This document shows positions 10,979 through 20,403 of a stretch of DNA of 64,000 nt, piece after piece. A model generated the notes under the pieces. It saw only the letters and a list, made by a program, of their open reading frames with translations. It did not search any database and had not been told where the DNA came from. Source of the DNA: Pseudo-nitzschia pungens (taxonomy: Eukaryota; Bacillariophyta; Bacillariophyceae; Bacillariales; Bacillariaceae); NCBI GenBank assembly GCA_037355855.1, contig CM074767.1, positions 2,170,001 through 2,234,000 on the forward strand, written 5' to 3'. Every line of letters starts with the position of its first letter. Position 1 is the stretch's first letter. The position numbers and the translations under genes are program-made.

Positions 10979-11454
10979 TACTACCTCTGTTCCAAAATAA
11001 TTGAACTATGACCCATACCGTATGTGTGCGTTCCTAATAAGTGAACGTTTACCGTAGAAAATGTACCAAGTTGTACTACAGAATTAAAATAGGTGCGCAT
11101 CGTTCAGGCTATCTTTGAACGATAAAACGGAAGACGAGAACTCTCTTCCTGTTTCTATCACCTATACCTGGACAAAAATTCAGTGTCTTAGCTTTCAAAA
11201 GAACCTTCCCTGAGGTTCAAATGCCAGGTGGAACCCTTTCAACCGGTAAAATCACATTTGAAGGGCAAAACGGGCCCTTTTCAAGTCCTAATGAAAAATA
11301 GACCAATAGCGCGAGCCTATCAGTGTCTAACCAGGCATAAGGACTTAGTTGAGGAGAGTTTAACCCAAAAAGAACGATTTGAATTGGTTGAAAATTGATC
11401 GATACACAAGCTTGTATGTGCTAGGTGGTCAGTTATTTCGGAACAGAGGTAGTA
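10979..11454 (+). mobile_element. Stowaway-like MITE, copy A (476 bp)
   Basis: Starts TACTACCTCTGTTCCAAAAT and ends in the near-perfect inverted complement, ATTTCGGAACAGAGGTAGTA. These ends closely resemble plant Stowaway (Tc1/mariner-type) termini of the form CTCCCTCCGTTCCAAAATA, and the flanking TA fits TA target duplication. No ORF for a transposase is present. The interior aligns with the reverse complement of copy B (11614-12155) over almost its whole length, so the two copies sit in opposite orientation. Confidence 0.88.
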
Positions 11455-11536
11455 CTTCGTAAGTAACTTTACTCCGTAATTACGGAAAGGTCACGAACCT
11501 TCGAACCTGCTTTCTGTCTGCTGTATTACGAGTACA

Positions 11537-11603
11537 AAATTCTTATCAGCTGTCCCCCAGTTCTGAGTAATCTGAGGAAAGTGGGGGACAGCCGATAGGA
11601 TTT
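11537..11603. mobile_element. 67-bp palindromic element between the two MITEs
   Basis: Left arm TTCTTATCAGCTGTCCCCCA and right arm TGGGGGACAGCCGATAGGAT form an imperfect inverted repeat around a ~24-bp loop. The left-arm motif TTCTTATCAGCTGTC recurs at about 24729 in another intergenic region, so it is dispersed. It could be a tiny MITE or a remnant of one; no target duplication is evident. Confidence 0.5.
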
Positions 11604-11613
11604 CCGTAGTATC

Positions 11614-12155
11614 TACTTCCTCCGTTCCAAAATAACTGTTCGTTTGGCACATACAAGCTTGTCTATCGATCAATTTTCAACCAATTCAAATCGTTCTTTT
11701 TGGGTTAAACTCTCCTCAACTAAGTCCTTATGCCTGGTTAGACACTGATAGGCTCGCGCTATTGGTCTATTTTTCATTAGGACTTGAAAAGGGCCCGTTT
11801 TGCCCTTCAAATGTGATTTTACCGGTTGAAAGGGTTCCACCTGGCATTTGAACCTCGGGGAAGGTTCTTTTGAAAGCTAAGACACTGAATTTTTGTCCAG
11901 GTATAGGTGATAGAAACAGGAAGAGAGTTCTCGTCTTCCGTTTTATCGTTCAAAGATAGCCTATTAATTAATTAATTATTAGCGTGATAACACTAGTTAT
12001 TTTTGTTTGTTTATTTTTTAAGTGAGTTTTTTGAACGATGCGCACCTATTTTAATTCTGTAGTACAACTTCTACATATTTTCTACACAAACGAACAGTTA
12101 ATTGGGAACGCACACATTTGGGTCATCGAACAGTTATTTTGGAACGGAGGAAGTA
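11614..12155 (-). mobile_element. Stowaway-like MITE, copy B (542 bp)
   Basis: Bounded by perfect 29-bp terminal inverted repeats (11614-11642 and 12127-12155), beginning TACTTCCTCCGTTCCAAAAT. This is a textbook Stowaway-type end with TA at both extremes. It aligns in reverse orientation with copy A but carries an extra ~69 bp (about 11963-12031, including TTAATTAATTAATTA). That insertion accounts for most of the length difference between copies. It encodes no transposase, so it would depend on a mariner-like enzyme supplied from elsewhere. Confidence 0.92.
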
Positions 12156-12275
12156 CATTGGTATGGTACAAGTGCTATTCATAGGCACGGTCATAATAAT
12201 ACTTTTTCCTCCATCTACGGTAATAAGATTAGTAACCTTACGGTAGTAATAAAAAATAAATGTCAGTACCGTATT

Positions 12276-14346
12276 GAGTGATTCCTGAAAACATAAATTG
12301 CATAGAGTATTAAATCGCATTAAACAACATTTATTTTTTTGCGCACCCAACGGTCGATCTCCGTTCGTGCCTATTTTGGGCATTTTGGAATTTGGAATCC
12401 ACTTTCCTAAAACAAAAAAGTAAGTAGCTGAACCTCTACGGCAGGCTGGCTCTGTTCCGAACACCAAAAAAGACCAACTTTTTTACTTGATTTGTATCCT
12501 TAACAACAGGGGGGGATGTCCTCTGGCAAATTATTTAATAATTTTTCTTTCAATCGATCAATCGGCAATCGAATCGACAGCCTCTCCTGCTGAATTATTA
12601 CTTCTACAATGGTGTCAACGCTCGAAATGATTTTTGTCTACTACTACTATAAAAAATATAGAACTCCTGATTACAATTTTAGGCAGCTATCCCCCGAAGA
12701 TAGAAGAAGAAGAGACAGAAGAAATCCTCGAATTTCACTCCGAAGATACACCTCATCCCCTTTTGCTTACATATTTGGATCGGGGGATGACCAAGCCCTT
12801 CTCAACTGTTGGAAGCTGATGCAATGGATCAGTTACTGAAAGATAAATTAATTTAATTAACATTTAATTCACATGTACTACTAAATCCATTGATCGATCA
12901 ACACTATCGATTGAATCGACCGACCGGTGGATCGATCCATCCACTGATCGATCGAATCGACCGACAATCGATCAATAGCAGTGGTGTGGATTGTCGATTT
13001 GCTTATTCTCTGTCACTACTACTACTACTGTTGGAGCATTGTTTCTTCTTCTTCTTTCTTTTACCACCCTGCTGAGTTACAGCAATACGAAACGCTTCCA
13101 ACAACATTCGTCTATCCTCCCTTTGCTTCTTCCCTTGCCGCCTCCCTCTCCTCTCTTTGTGCTTCTCTTGCTTTGTTGGCTTCTTCAGCACGTGCTAGTC
13201 TGTCAAGCCGGGCCTCTAGTCGATCGGTGCGCGACTCTTCCATTTGCCTTTTGAACACTTGAACAATTGGATCTTCAGCAGTAATTGATATCATTGTTCT
13301 ATAGGATCTCTTGGACGACGTGGATGGAGTAGAAGTGGAAGGGCTTGACGCTCTTTGTTCCTCCCCCTCTTGTCTGGGCGCAACGCCAGTTGAAACAGAC
13401 ATAGGGATTGGTGTTGCTCTTGATCCTCTTCTTGCTGATCTCGGTGTTGCAACCTCTGCCATTGAAGTATCTGATGGTTGACGAAGAGGCGGACCGGCTT
13501 GAAATTGCTGTTGTGTTGTTGGTGGTTCTTGATCAGTTGGTTGCTGTTCAGTATCGATTATTCCGTCTTCCATGGTTTCAGAACGCGTGTTATTAAACTG
13601 TCCAGTGTCGATATTGAATACATCTTCGCCGTCTCCGAATTCGGCCTTTTGACCAATCAAATACTTAATCCTCTTTGCCTCTTTCACATACCATGGACAC
13701 TTTGGATCTCCGGTGGGTATGGTTACCCGGTGGTAAGTTGCATATTTTCTATGAATTGAATCAACATCTCTTCCAGGGAACTTTTCAGAGTGTTTATCAG
13801 CCACTCGCTGCCACTCGTTGGGTCCGATTGGTAAGACTTCTGCCAAACAAGCAAACATGTGAACTAGCTTGTCGTTGCTGTAGTTGCCAGAACCATGTCT
13901 TCTTCCTTTTGGCATTTTTCTTTCTATTCTTTATCAATAATAGGAACAGGAGTAGCAAGGAACAGCACCGGTTCCAAAACTAGTGATCGATAAGCAGTTC
14001 ACGAAAACAATAAACCAAATTGTTGACGAGAAGAGGTGCACATGTTGTGAAATTTGAAACACAACTTGCCGATTTACAGAACACATGTTCCAAATTTTTC
14101 GATGACTGACATCCCATCTTTGAAGACTAAAATTTCGATCAGTTTTTCGATTTTTAGATTCTGTTGAGAATTTTTTTGGAGTAACAAATCTATACAGTTG
14201 AGGGGCATCGACTGTACAGATCTGGTTTAGAACGTGCATTGTTTGCATTAATTAGAACTAAATCCTCTCCTGAAAACTTTGATTCAATCATGTGCGACCG
14301 TTATTATATTAACTTTTAATGCAATTAATGTTTTCAGGAATCACTC
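12276..14346 (-). mobile_element. 2.07-kb TIR transposon carrying a SANT/Myb-like gene, transposase missing
   Basis: Terminal inverted repeats of 28 bp match at 27 positions (12276-12303 and 14319-14346); they start GAGTGATTCCTGAAAACAT. The trinucleotide ATT flanks both sides (12273-12275 and 14347-14349), giving a 3-bp target duplication. The subterminal word TCCTGAAAAC recurs near 14261. The element contains one intact minus-strand ORF (13112-13915) for a SANT-like DNA-binding protein. PIF/Harbinger elements are known to pair a Myb/SANT protein with a DDE transposase and to make 3-bp duplications. Here no transposase frame is visible, so this is probably a non-autonomous, internally deleted relative. 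The superfamily is inferred; the usual Harbinger duplication is TWA, not ATT. Confidence 0.75.
13112..13915 (-). CDS. SANT/Myb-like DNA-binding protein of a transposon (DUF6818-like)
   Basis: Intact 267-residue frame starting at the ATG at 13915. Residues ~1-90 form a trihelical SANT/Myb-like domain: a GRRHGSGNYS start, a helix with LAEVLPIGPNEWQRVAD, then FPGRDVDSIHRKY and a PTGDPKCPWYV-AKRIKYLIG segment. This pattern (LPIG.EW..VA, PTGDP.CP) is what I recall of DUF6818 proteins in stramenopile and fungal transposon-rich genomes. The middle is Ser/Thr/Pro/Gln-rich and the C-terminus is a charged Glu/Arg/Ala coiled coil. It lies inside a TIR element, so it probably binds that element's ends or subterminal repeats. 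A host function after domestication is possible but unsupported. Confidence 0.8.
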   Translation of the reverse strand: MPKGRRHGSGNYSNDKLVHMFACLAEVLPIGPNEWQRVADKHSEKFPGRDVDSIHRKYATYHRVTIPTGDPKCPWYVKEAKRIKYLIGQKAEFGDGEDVFNIDTGQFNNTRSETMEDGIIDTEQQPTDQEPPTTQQQFQAGPPLRQPSDTSMAEVATPRSARRGSRATPIPMSVSTGVAPRQEGEEQRASSPSTSTPSTSSKRSYRTMISITAEDPIVQVFKRQMEESRTDRLEARLDRLARAEEANKAREAQREEREAAREEAKGG

Positions 14347-14515
14347 ATTATTGGAAGTGTACCGGTAACTTGCAAAGTACTAGTACTTTTTGAAAAAAAG
14401 AATAACTAAGGTTACGGTAGTCCTAAGGTTACTGTAAACCTTACACGTAACTCCTGTGATGGTATTTAAAATCTCTTCTATAAAATAATTGAAATGCTCC
14501 AGTTTTAGGTTGTAC

Positions 14516-14593
14516 TACCTCTGGTCCAAAATACTGTACTCTTTTCTACGCAAAATTGCATAGAAAAGAGTACAGTATTTTGGACCAGAGGTA
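14516..14593. mobile_element. 78-bp Stowaway-like hairpin MITE
   Basis: Almost the entire element is two perfectly complementary arms of about 31-33 bp. The left arm begins TACCTCTGGTCCAAAATACT and the right arm ends AGTATTTTGGACCAGAGGTA, with a short loop near 14550-14561. TA stands at both ends. The terminus differs from MITEs A and B (CTGGTCC instead of CTGTTCC/CCGTTCC), so it represents a separate subfamily. Confidence 0.85.
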
Positions 14594-14909
14594 CCGGTAG
14601 TAGTACAGTAGGTGCAATTTTCAATGAGTCAACAGAGGAGGCTGAGCTATCAAAAGTGATAGGTGTTGCCTATTGAGTTTCTTTCTTTAGTTCTAAACAT
14701 TCTTTTCTTTAACACACAATCACTTGTCCCATCAAAATCGAAGCTGCCTGATTCGCACAACTACTAACTTGTGGGTGACAAAAGTGATGTTACAGCTAAT
14801 CAACAATAGAAAATCAAATGGTCACGTATGCTTTGCTTCTGAAGGAAAAGCGGCTAGTATCGTAGTTTTTCTTCCTTAAGTTTTTTTCAAAAAAATTGCT
14901 GCTAGAACA
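14594..14909. other. Short intergenic region downstream of the pocket-protein gene
   Basis: No gene recognised. AT-rich DNA that includes the presumed 3' UTR and polyadenylation region of the minus-strand gene ending at 14910. Confidence 0.5.
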
Positions 14910-17900
14910 TCATGAGCTTGCCGCCTTCTCCACACTTGTACCCCCCGTGACAGCAAGCGCTCTATTCACGTTTTTCTCAGAAGGGAGAGGCTCATTCGGT
15001 TGAACAATTCTTGTTTCCTTGAGGTTTTCGTTTCGGTCCCCGTCACCCACAGCCTTTGTCTGAGATGGTGGGGCTATGGGAGATTTTACTTTCGAAAAAG
15101 GTGCCTCTGGTTTGTCAACATCCATGGGCATGATGTGTTCACTGCGAGGTTTTTCAACCGGAGAAAGTTCTCTCGTTGAGCTCAAAGGAGCTTTCTCACC
15201 TACGCTCGCTGTACCTACATTCAATCTCTCTGATACACTACCATTCGCACGATTACTACTTGTATGAGTCGTCAGCGGTGCAGTATGTTCAATCGATACA
15301 GTGCTCATTGTTTTCCCCGACGGTGTAGCATGCAATTTTCTCGTATGCATTTCCTTTAGTCCAAAAGATGTAGATAGCTTCTCAGGAGAAGAGTTAGGTG
15401 CCCTTGAAAAAGTTGGAGGTTTTGAACTGTCGATTGATTCAGCCGATTTCTGACCGGATCCATTTGGTATGGCTGTCTTGTCAACGGATGCTAAGCCAAT
15501 ATCCTCTGTGATTCTTTTTGTTGGCTGATTTTTTTGGGACTCATTCACTCTGATCTCTTGTGTCATGGTACTCGGAGTTGATTTTTTGCTCGGCATGCTC
15601 GGCTCTGGAACGGCAGAAGCAGTGGTGTTAAGGGCAGGACGCTTCCCTGAAGCTCCCGTTAAATCGACCGTACTCGAGTTTGTCTTTGTACTAGATATAT
15701 TATTTTGACCCGAAGCATCTGCAATGGTAGCTTTCGGTGACGAAGATTTTTTATTTCCCAACGGTTTTGCGTTCCCTACACCCCTTCCAGCATTAGTCGG
15801 TCGCGAATCCGGAGTACTAGGAGTTGGATTGGACTTCTTAGGCGCTCTTTCGCTGGCATTCCTCGACTGAAACATCTGTTTTTTCCTTTCAAACTGTTCC
15901 TTTTCTTTGCGCTGCTGTTCTCTTTCCTGTCGGTTTAATTCGTACACCTCAGCGCTCTTTTTCAGAGACTTGCTTCCAACGTAGTATTTCTGCATTATTG
16001 GTACGTAAACCTGATTATAGAAGACAATGAGATTACCAACAACCTGGGAGCCAGTTCGACCTCTGTTTTCAGGGGGGTTGAGTTTGACGTGTCGAACTAT
16101 GACTCGGCAGGCACGTTCCCCTTGTTCTTCACCTCTGACAGTAAAATACGCATCGATGATTTTCCCAAAAGTTATTTCCGGTCGAATTTTCATCACCCTG
16201 CACACTCCATAGATTGAGCACAGCAGTAATTGATCGACGTGTCGATCATTGAAGATAGATATATGATGACGCAGAAGGTGGCGAAAGGCAACCAAAATTT
16301 GAGTGTGGACCGTCGACTCATTTGCTAGATCCAGCGCTGCACAAATCGCCGTTGTGCGTATGAACACAGAGTTCAGCAACTTTCGCAAGACGAACGACAA
16401 GAAATTAGCGTCTGCGGAAGAAGCACAGGGTGGTTTGCAACGGATACCAGTTCTTTTCGATGGAGAGCTCTCCAAATTCGCGATTTCATCCGGAAGCAGT
16501 GCTTCTAAGACATCCGGAGGCCAAGCTCCTTTGAGACTTTTCATCGTTTTGATGCTCTGATTAAGTGATGATTGAAAGGACTTTTCGATAGGTGGTGAAT
16601 TATTCCAAACTACCGAGTCAATCAATTGAATTTGAAGCTTTTCGATGTGTTGCTTGATCAATACAGGGAGCCCAGCGATAATTGGATGACCAAGCTTTTT
16701 GGGTGCACTTTCCTTGGTATCTGCAAGAGCCCTGCCGAGTGCATCAATAACCTTGAGAAACGCAAACGCATCGCTCTCAGTCGTGTTCATTACGACTTGA
16801 GCAGTTGTGTCCTTAAAGTTTTTGTACATAGCAAATTTTTGCGTAGTTCCGACACCCTTCAAGACACATGTATAGCAACATGCCAAAAGCGCTTTATGAA
16901 AAGTCTCGTTTCGAACAACAGAGCTGAAAGAACCCAGGAATTCCAACCTTTCCATTTCATCGCATATAATAGCCTCTAGGCTGTGATAGTAGAATCCGAC
17001 GACAGAAGCACAAAGCTGTATGCTCTGGTCGATTTGGCCATTAACATAGACCTGGCCATCTCTTTTGCCAACCGTCAAAACTGTGTTAGTAACTTCCGAG
17101 CCATGATTGCTCAGGGACCTTAAGGAACTTTGAATGCGTAGAGCTCCACGATTAATAATTGGAACTATCACCTTTGATAAACAAGAATTACTATCATCAT
17201 GTTTCTTGTCATTTTCTGCAAGATATGACAGTAATGTATCGCTTGGTTTGATGATGGATAGTGACAAAACCGAAAGTGTCCATTCATTGAGTTCCGTTGC
17301 ATCATTGATTACTGGTGCTTCGATTTCTCCAACTTCAATAGCAATTGGCACCCTTGGCGATGGTGTAGGCGAATCGTCTCCAACAAGATCAATTGCTTCA
17401 ACTGTAATTTTTTTCGGAGGTTCCTTCGGTTTTTCTGTTACCGGATGTGTCTTTGCCTTCTTAGTGTCGGTACGAATGAATTCTGGAATAGCTCCATTCG
17501 CCTTCCTCTTTATTTCTTTTGGTCTGGGTTTCAATTTCATGACGACGGCGACTGAATCCTTCAGAGGCTCTGACGGCATAGAATTTTCTCCCGAACAAAG
17601 CATTCTACTTGTAATCATTGGAGCGTCACGATGGATCCCCCATGGCTCGCCAATGACCATAGGAAACAATAAAAGAACATTCACAATCCCTGTTCTTTCA
17701 TTCACAACCGTCGACCCCTGGTTCGCAGTGTTGATTTTAAGATTCTTTTGGGTTTCCACTACGAGAGCTTGCATAATGTTTCGGTAGTTATGAAGGAGAT
17801 AGTGTTCTCTGGTCGGCACAAAAGCCTTTGCCAAGATCGAGTCGGAGCGCCAGGGTGAAGCGACTACTGAAGCAATTGCACTTTTCATTATTGGAAGTTT

Positions 17901-19061
17901 GTTGATCATTGTGCAGGTGGTCTGAAAATGAGACCTGATGTCGATTGAGGTTATCGGAGAAATTGGTGTTGTTAACATCGCGTTTTTAGTGATGAAACCG
18001 AGCAACGTAGTAACAGGAGCTACAACCATGCTTACAAAATCCTCAGTGATAGGAATGGGTCCTTGCTTGGGGACTACAGAAGCAGCGAGTTTCAGATCCA
18101 TATTCGCAATCGATTTTCCCATATTCGCAGCGAGAATGATGCTTGTTGCCGATAGAAGAATATGATTTCTACGGTGGTCCTTACATTCAGGGTCAGACTT
18201 ATTTTTGTGGTCTTCATTCAAGGCGAGTAATCTTGCAATCTTCCAACAAACATTGCGCGCCTCAGTGTCGGGGGCAAAGGTAGTAGGTGTTGGGGATGGT
18301 ATTACAGATGGGTTGAGTACATGAACACAAGCCTGGAAGTTCCGTTCCTGATAGCATGTCCTGTAGATGTATTCAAAATCATGTGCAAATTCGTAGGAAG
18401 AAATGGCCTGTGACCTTAATGATTGCAGGGCTTGAAGAGCAAAAACTCCGAAGAAAACCGAGGATTCATCATTGACAGTTAAGAGGTCTTTTCCCGACGC
18501 AATACTAAAAATTCTGTAAAATTCCTTGATTCTATTCACGTCTTCCAAAATTTTAAGACATACATTAGCAACGTCAGCAACTGTTGGCGAAGGACCTAGG
18601 ACTTGCAGCACCTTCAAGACGTCGCTACCGACGAATTGAACAGCCTGTTGAACCAACCGAGTAACCTTCACCTTCCGTTGCATCAACGCAGCTAGATTCG
18701 TCGGAGCTTTTTGTTTCGATTTTGAAGAATTCGTCTTTTTGGGTGCAGTCCCATTAGATGTTGAGGACTTACTCCCATTCGCATTCGCGGAGCTACCCTT
18801 CGTCTTTTTGGGATCGTCCACTGACGTGCTTAGTCTTTGCTCGAAAGCACGAACGAGTCTTTGCAACAGCAAAGCAGATGCTACGCGGCATGTGCTAGTT
18901 TGGGTCGGCGAAATCTGACTCGGGAGCCTCTGGATCGTCACCCACTCCGATATTTTTTCGTGCACCACAAGATCGTTCGCTGCCCGGAGTTTCATATAGG
19001 ACAAAAGATTTGACTTCGGCTTCGCCGGAGATGCGCGTGCATTTGGAAAGGCCGCACTCAT
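14910..19061 (-). CDS. Retinoblastoma-related pocket protein
   Basis: A single 1383-residue frame from the ATG at 19061. Pocket proteins bind E2F/DP factors and repress S-phase genes until phosphorylated by cyclin-CDK. The N-terminal DUF3452-type region is visible (FYRIFSIASGKDLL, about residue 180). Pocket A lies about 585-800, with LNEWTLSVLSLSI as the start of the cyclin-like fold. Pocket B lies about 885-1030, with FLSFVLRKLLNSVFIRT, then RHVDQLLLCSIYGVCRVMK and LIVFYNQVYVPIMQKYY; these match the RB B-box order closely. The spacer between A and B is short. The C-terminal ~350 residues are Ser/Thr/Pro-rich and disordered, with several SP/TP sites that could be CDK targets. It is longer than human RB1 (928 aa) and, as far as the frame shows, intronless. 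Confidence 0.93.
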   Translation of the reverse strand: MSAAFPNARASPAKPKSNLLSYMKLRAANDLVVHEKISEWVTIQRLPSQISPTQTSTCRVASALLLQRLVRAFEQRLSTSVDDPKKTKGSSANANGSKSSTSNGTAPKKTNSSKSKQKAPTNLAALMQRKVKVTRLVQQAVQFVGSDVLKVLQVLGPSPTVADVANVCLKILEDVNRIKEFYRIFSIASGKDLLTVNDESSVFFGVFALQALQSLRSQAISSYEFAHDFEYIYRTCYQERNFQACVHVLNPSVIPSPTPTTFAPDTEARNVCWKIARLLALNEDHKNKSDPECKDHRRNHILLSATSIILAANMGKSIANMDLKLAASVVPKQGPIPITEDFVSMVVAPVTTLLGFITKNAMLTTPISPITSIDIRSHFQTTCTMINKLPIMKSAIASVVASPWRSDSILAKAFVPTREHYLLHNYRNIMQALVVETQKNLKINTANQGSTVVNERTGIVNVLLLFPMVIGEPWGIHRDAPMITSRMLCSGENSMPSEPLKDSVAVVMKLKPRPKEIKRKANGAIPEFIRTDTKKAKTHPVTEKPKEPPKKITVEAIDLVGDDSPTPSPRVPIAIEVGEIEAPVINDATELNEWTLSVLSLSIIKPSDTLLSYLAENDKKHDDSNSCLSKVIVPIINRGALRIQSSLRSLSNHGSEVTNTVLTVGKRDGQVYVNGQIDQSIQLCASVVGFYYHSLEAIICDEMERLEFLGSFSSVVRNETFHKALLACCYTCVLKGVGTTQKFAMYKNFKDTTAQVVMNTTESDAFAFLKVIDALGRALADTKESAPKKLGHPIIAGLPVLIKQHIEKLQIQLIDSVVWNNSPPIEKSFQSSLNQSIKTMKSLKGAWPPDVLEALLPDEIANLESSPSKRTGIRCKPPCASSADANFLSFVLRKLLNSVFIRTTAICAALDLANESTVHTQILVAFRHLLRHHISIFNDRHVDQLLLCSIYGVCRVMKIRPEITFGKIIDAYFTVRGEEQGERACRVIVRHVKLNPPENRGRTGSQVVGNLIVFYNQVYVPIMQKYYVGSKSLKKSAEVYELNRQEREQQRKEKEQFERKKQMFQSRNASERAPKKSNPTPSTPDSRPTNAGRGVGNAKPLGNKKSSSPKATIADASGQNNISSTKTNSSTVDLTGASGKRPALNTTASAVPEPSMPSKKSTPSTMTQEIRVNESQKNQPTKRITEDIGLASVDKTAIPNGSGQKSAESIDSSKPPTFSRAPNSSPEKLSTSFGLKEMHTRKLHATPSGKTMSTVSIEHTAPLTTHTSSNRANGSVSERLNVGTASVGEKAPLSSTRELSPVEKPRSEHIMPMDVDKPEAPFSKVKSPIAPPSQTKAVGDGDRNENLKETRIVQPNEPLPSEKNVNRALAVTGGTSVEKAASS

Positions 19062-20403
19062 GATCTCTTAATGTCGTCGTTCAAGCTCATGCACACAAAA
19101 GGCTGTAGTTCTCATCAACAATCTGTGAGTAACTCAGGTAAAATGCAAGTTATAGCGGTTTTTTAGAACGGGGTGAATTGGAACATTGCATTGAACAAAA
19201 CCTCAGATGCTTGTAGTTATTTTGAGTATAATATCAATCATGTTGAAAGCAACAACCACGAGGTACCGTACATGTTCCTACTGATGCTAGTACACCAAGT
19301 TTGTATCACACGGTAGCTACCGGTAGTAATGTTACCTTTTAGAATTACCAGTACGAGTAGACGTTCGTATGTTGTTGCTACGGAAAATAATACTAATTTA
19401 TTTTTCGTACCGGTAGTTTTTGTTTTGTAAACCTGTCTCCCCAGGGACGAATAAAGGGCAGACCCCACTGTGATTTTACCAGTCCACGGATGGGGGGTCA
19501 TAATTTTTGAGCCCTCACTGCCTACAATTACACGTACTACTCATAGCAAAATCTTCCTGTCCATACTTTTGCCGATATTATGAAGGATCTTAGTGCGTGT
19601 CGGGAGAAACCGATGCAGCCATGCTCGGATTATTTTTTCTAAATACTGTAAGAAGGAAGAAGTTTTTGAAGACCAGATCGGTTTTGTTGTCATTCTCCTT
19701 TTCAAAAAATAAATGCTGTACTTAATAGTGGAAATGCAAAATGGACACTCTTACGTTCTGATTTACGGGTTTCCACTTAACATTGATGTTCTCATTTTTA
19801 CATGGATTGGATTAAGCCTATTGGGAATTCTACGGAAGGAATTTTAAGAATAGCTATCCTTTCACAAACATTAAGCCTCATCATTTATAAACTTCTTACA
19901 AATTTCTTACTCGACATTCTCAACAATTCATTATCTTTTTTTGGTGCTTTTGAGTTCCGGAAGGAGGTTGAAACTTTGTTCCAAAAAATACTTATGTGCA
20001 GGCGCTCATAAAGTTCGATCACGATCACTGCAGTGAGTACTTACGGTATGTAGTTGTACTCGTACTTGTACTTGCACTTGTACTTGTACCAACACCGTAT
20101 TCTACCAAGGGGTCTCCTACCCTGGTACGAAAAACAAAAACAAGGCGGCAAGATCTTATCTGTTCATCCATAATGGACAACTTGCTTTTTATTTGCTAAT
20201 GTTGAATAACATGTAATTACGGTAAGGTTACCCGTACAATGATGTCAATAACCGCGCCCTATTTCTACACAGACTCTCAAATAAAATTCAGAAAATCTGA
20301 GCTTATTTTTCAGCTAATGCACATTGACCTCTTTGGAAGCAATGATGTAATTGAATTGAAGAAAAGTCTAGAGAAGTTTGGTCGACTTTCGTTTTGATCA
20401 ATG
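19062..20403. other. 1.3-kb intergenic region
   Basis: No supported gene. The stretch near 19080-19200 is the promoter side of the pocket-protein gene. A GTACTTGTACTTG-type microsatellite lies at 20050-20090 and TTACGGTAAGGTTACC at about 20217-20232. Short open frames have no recognisable content. Confidence 0.5.

Noticed and set aside
12123..12467. Minus-strand frame considered as transposase remnant
   Set aside because: No DDE-like motifs, and it crosses the MITE and TIR-element boundaries.
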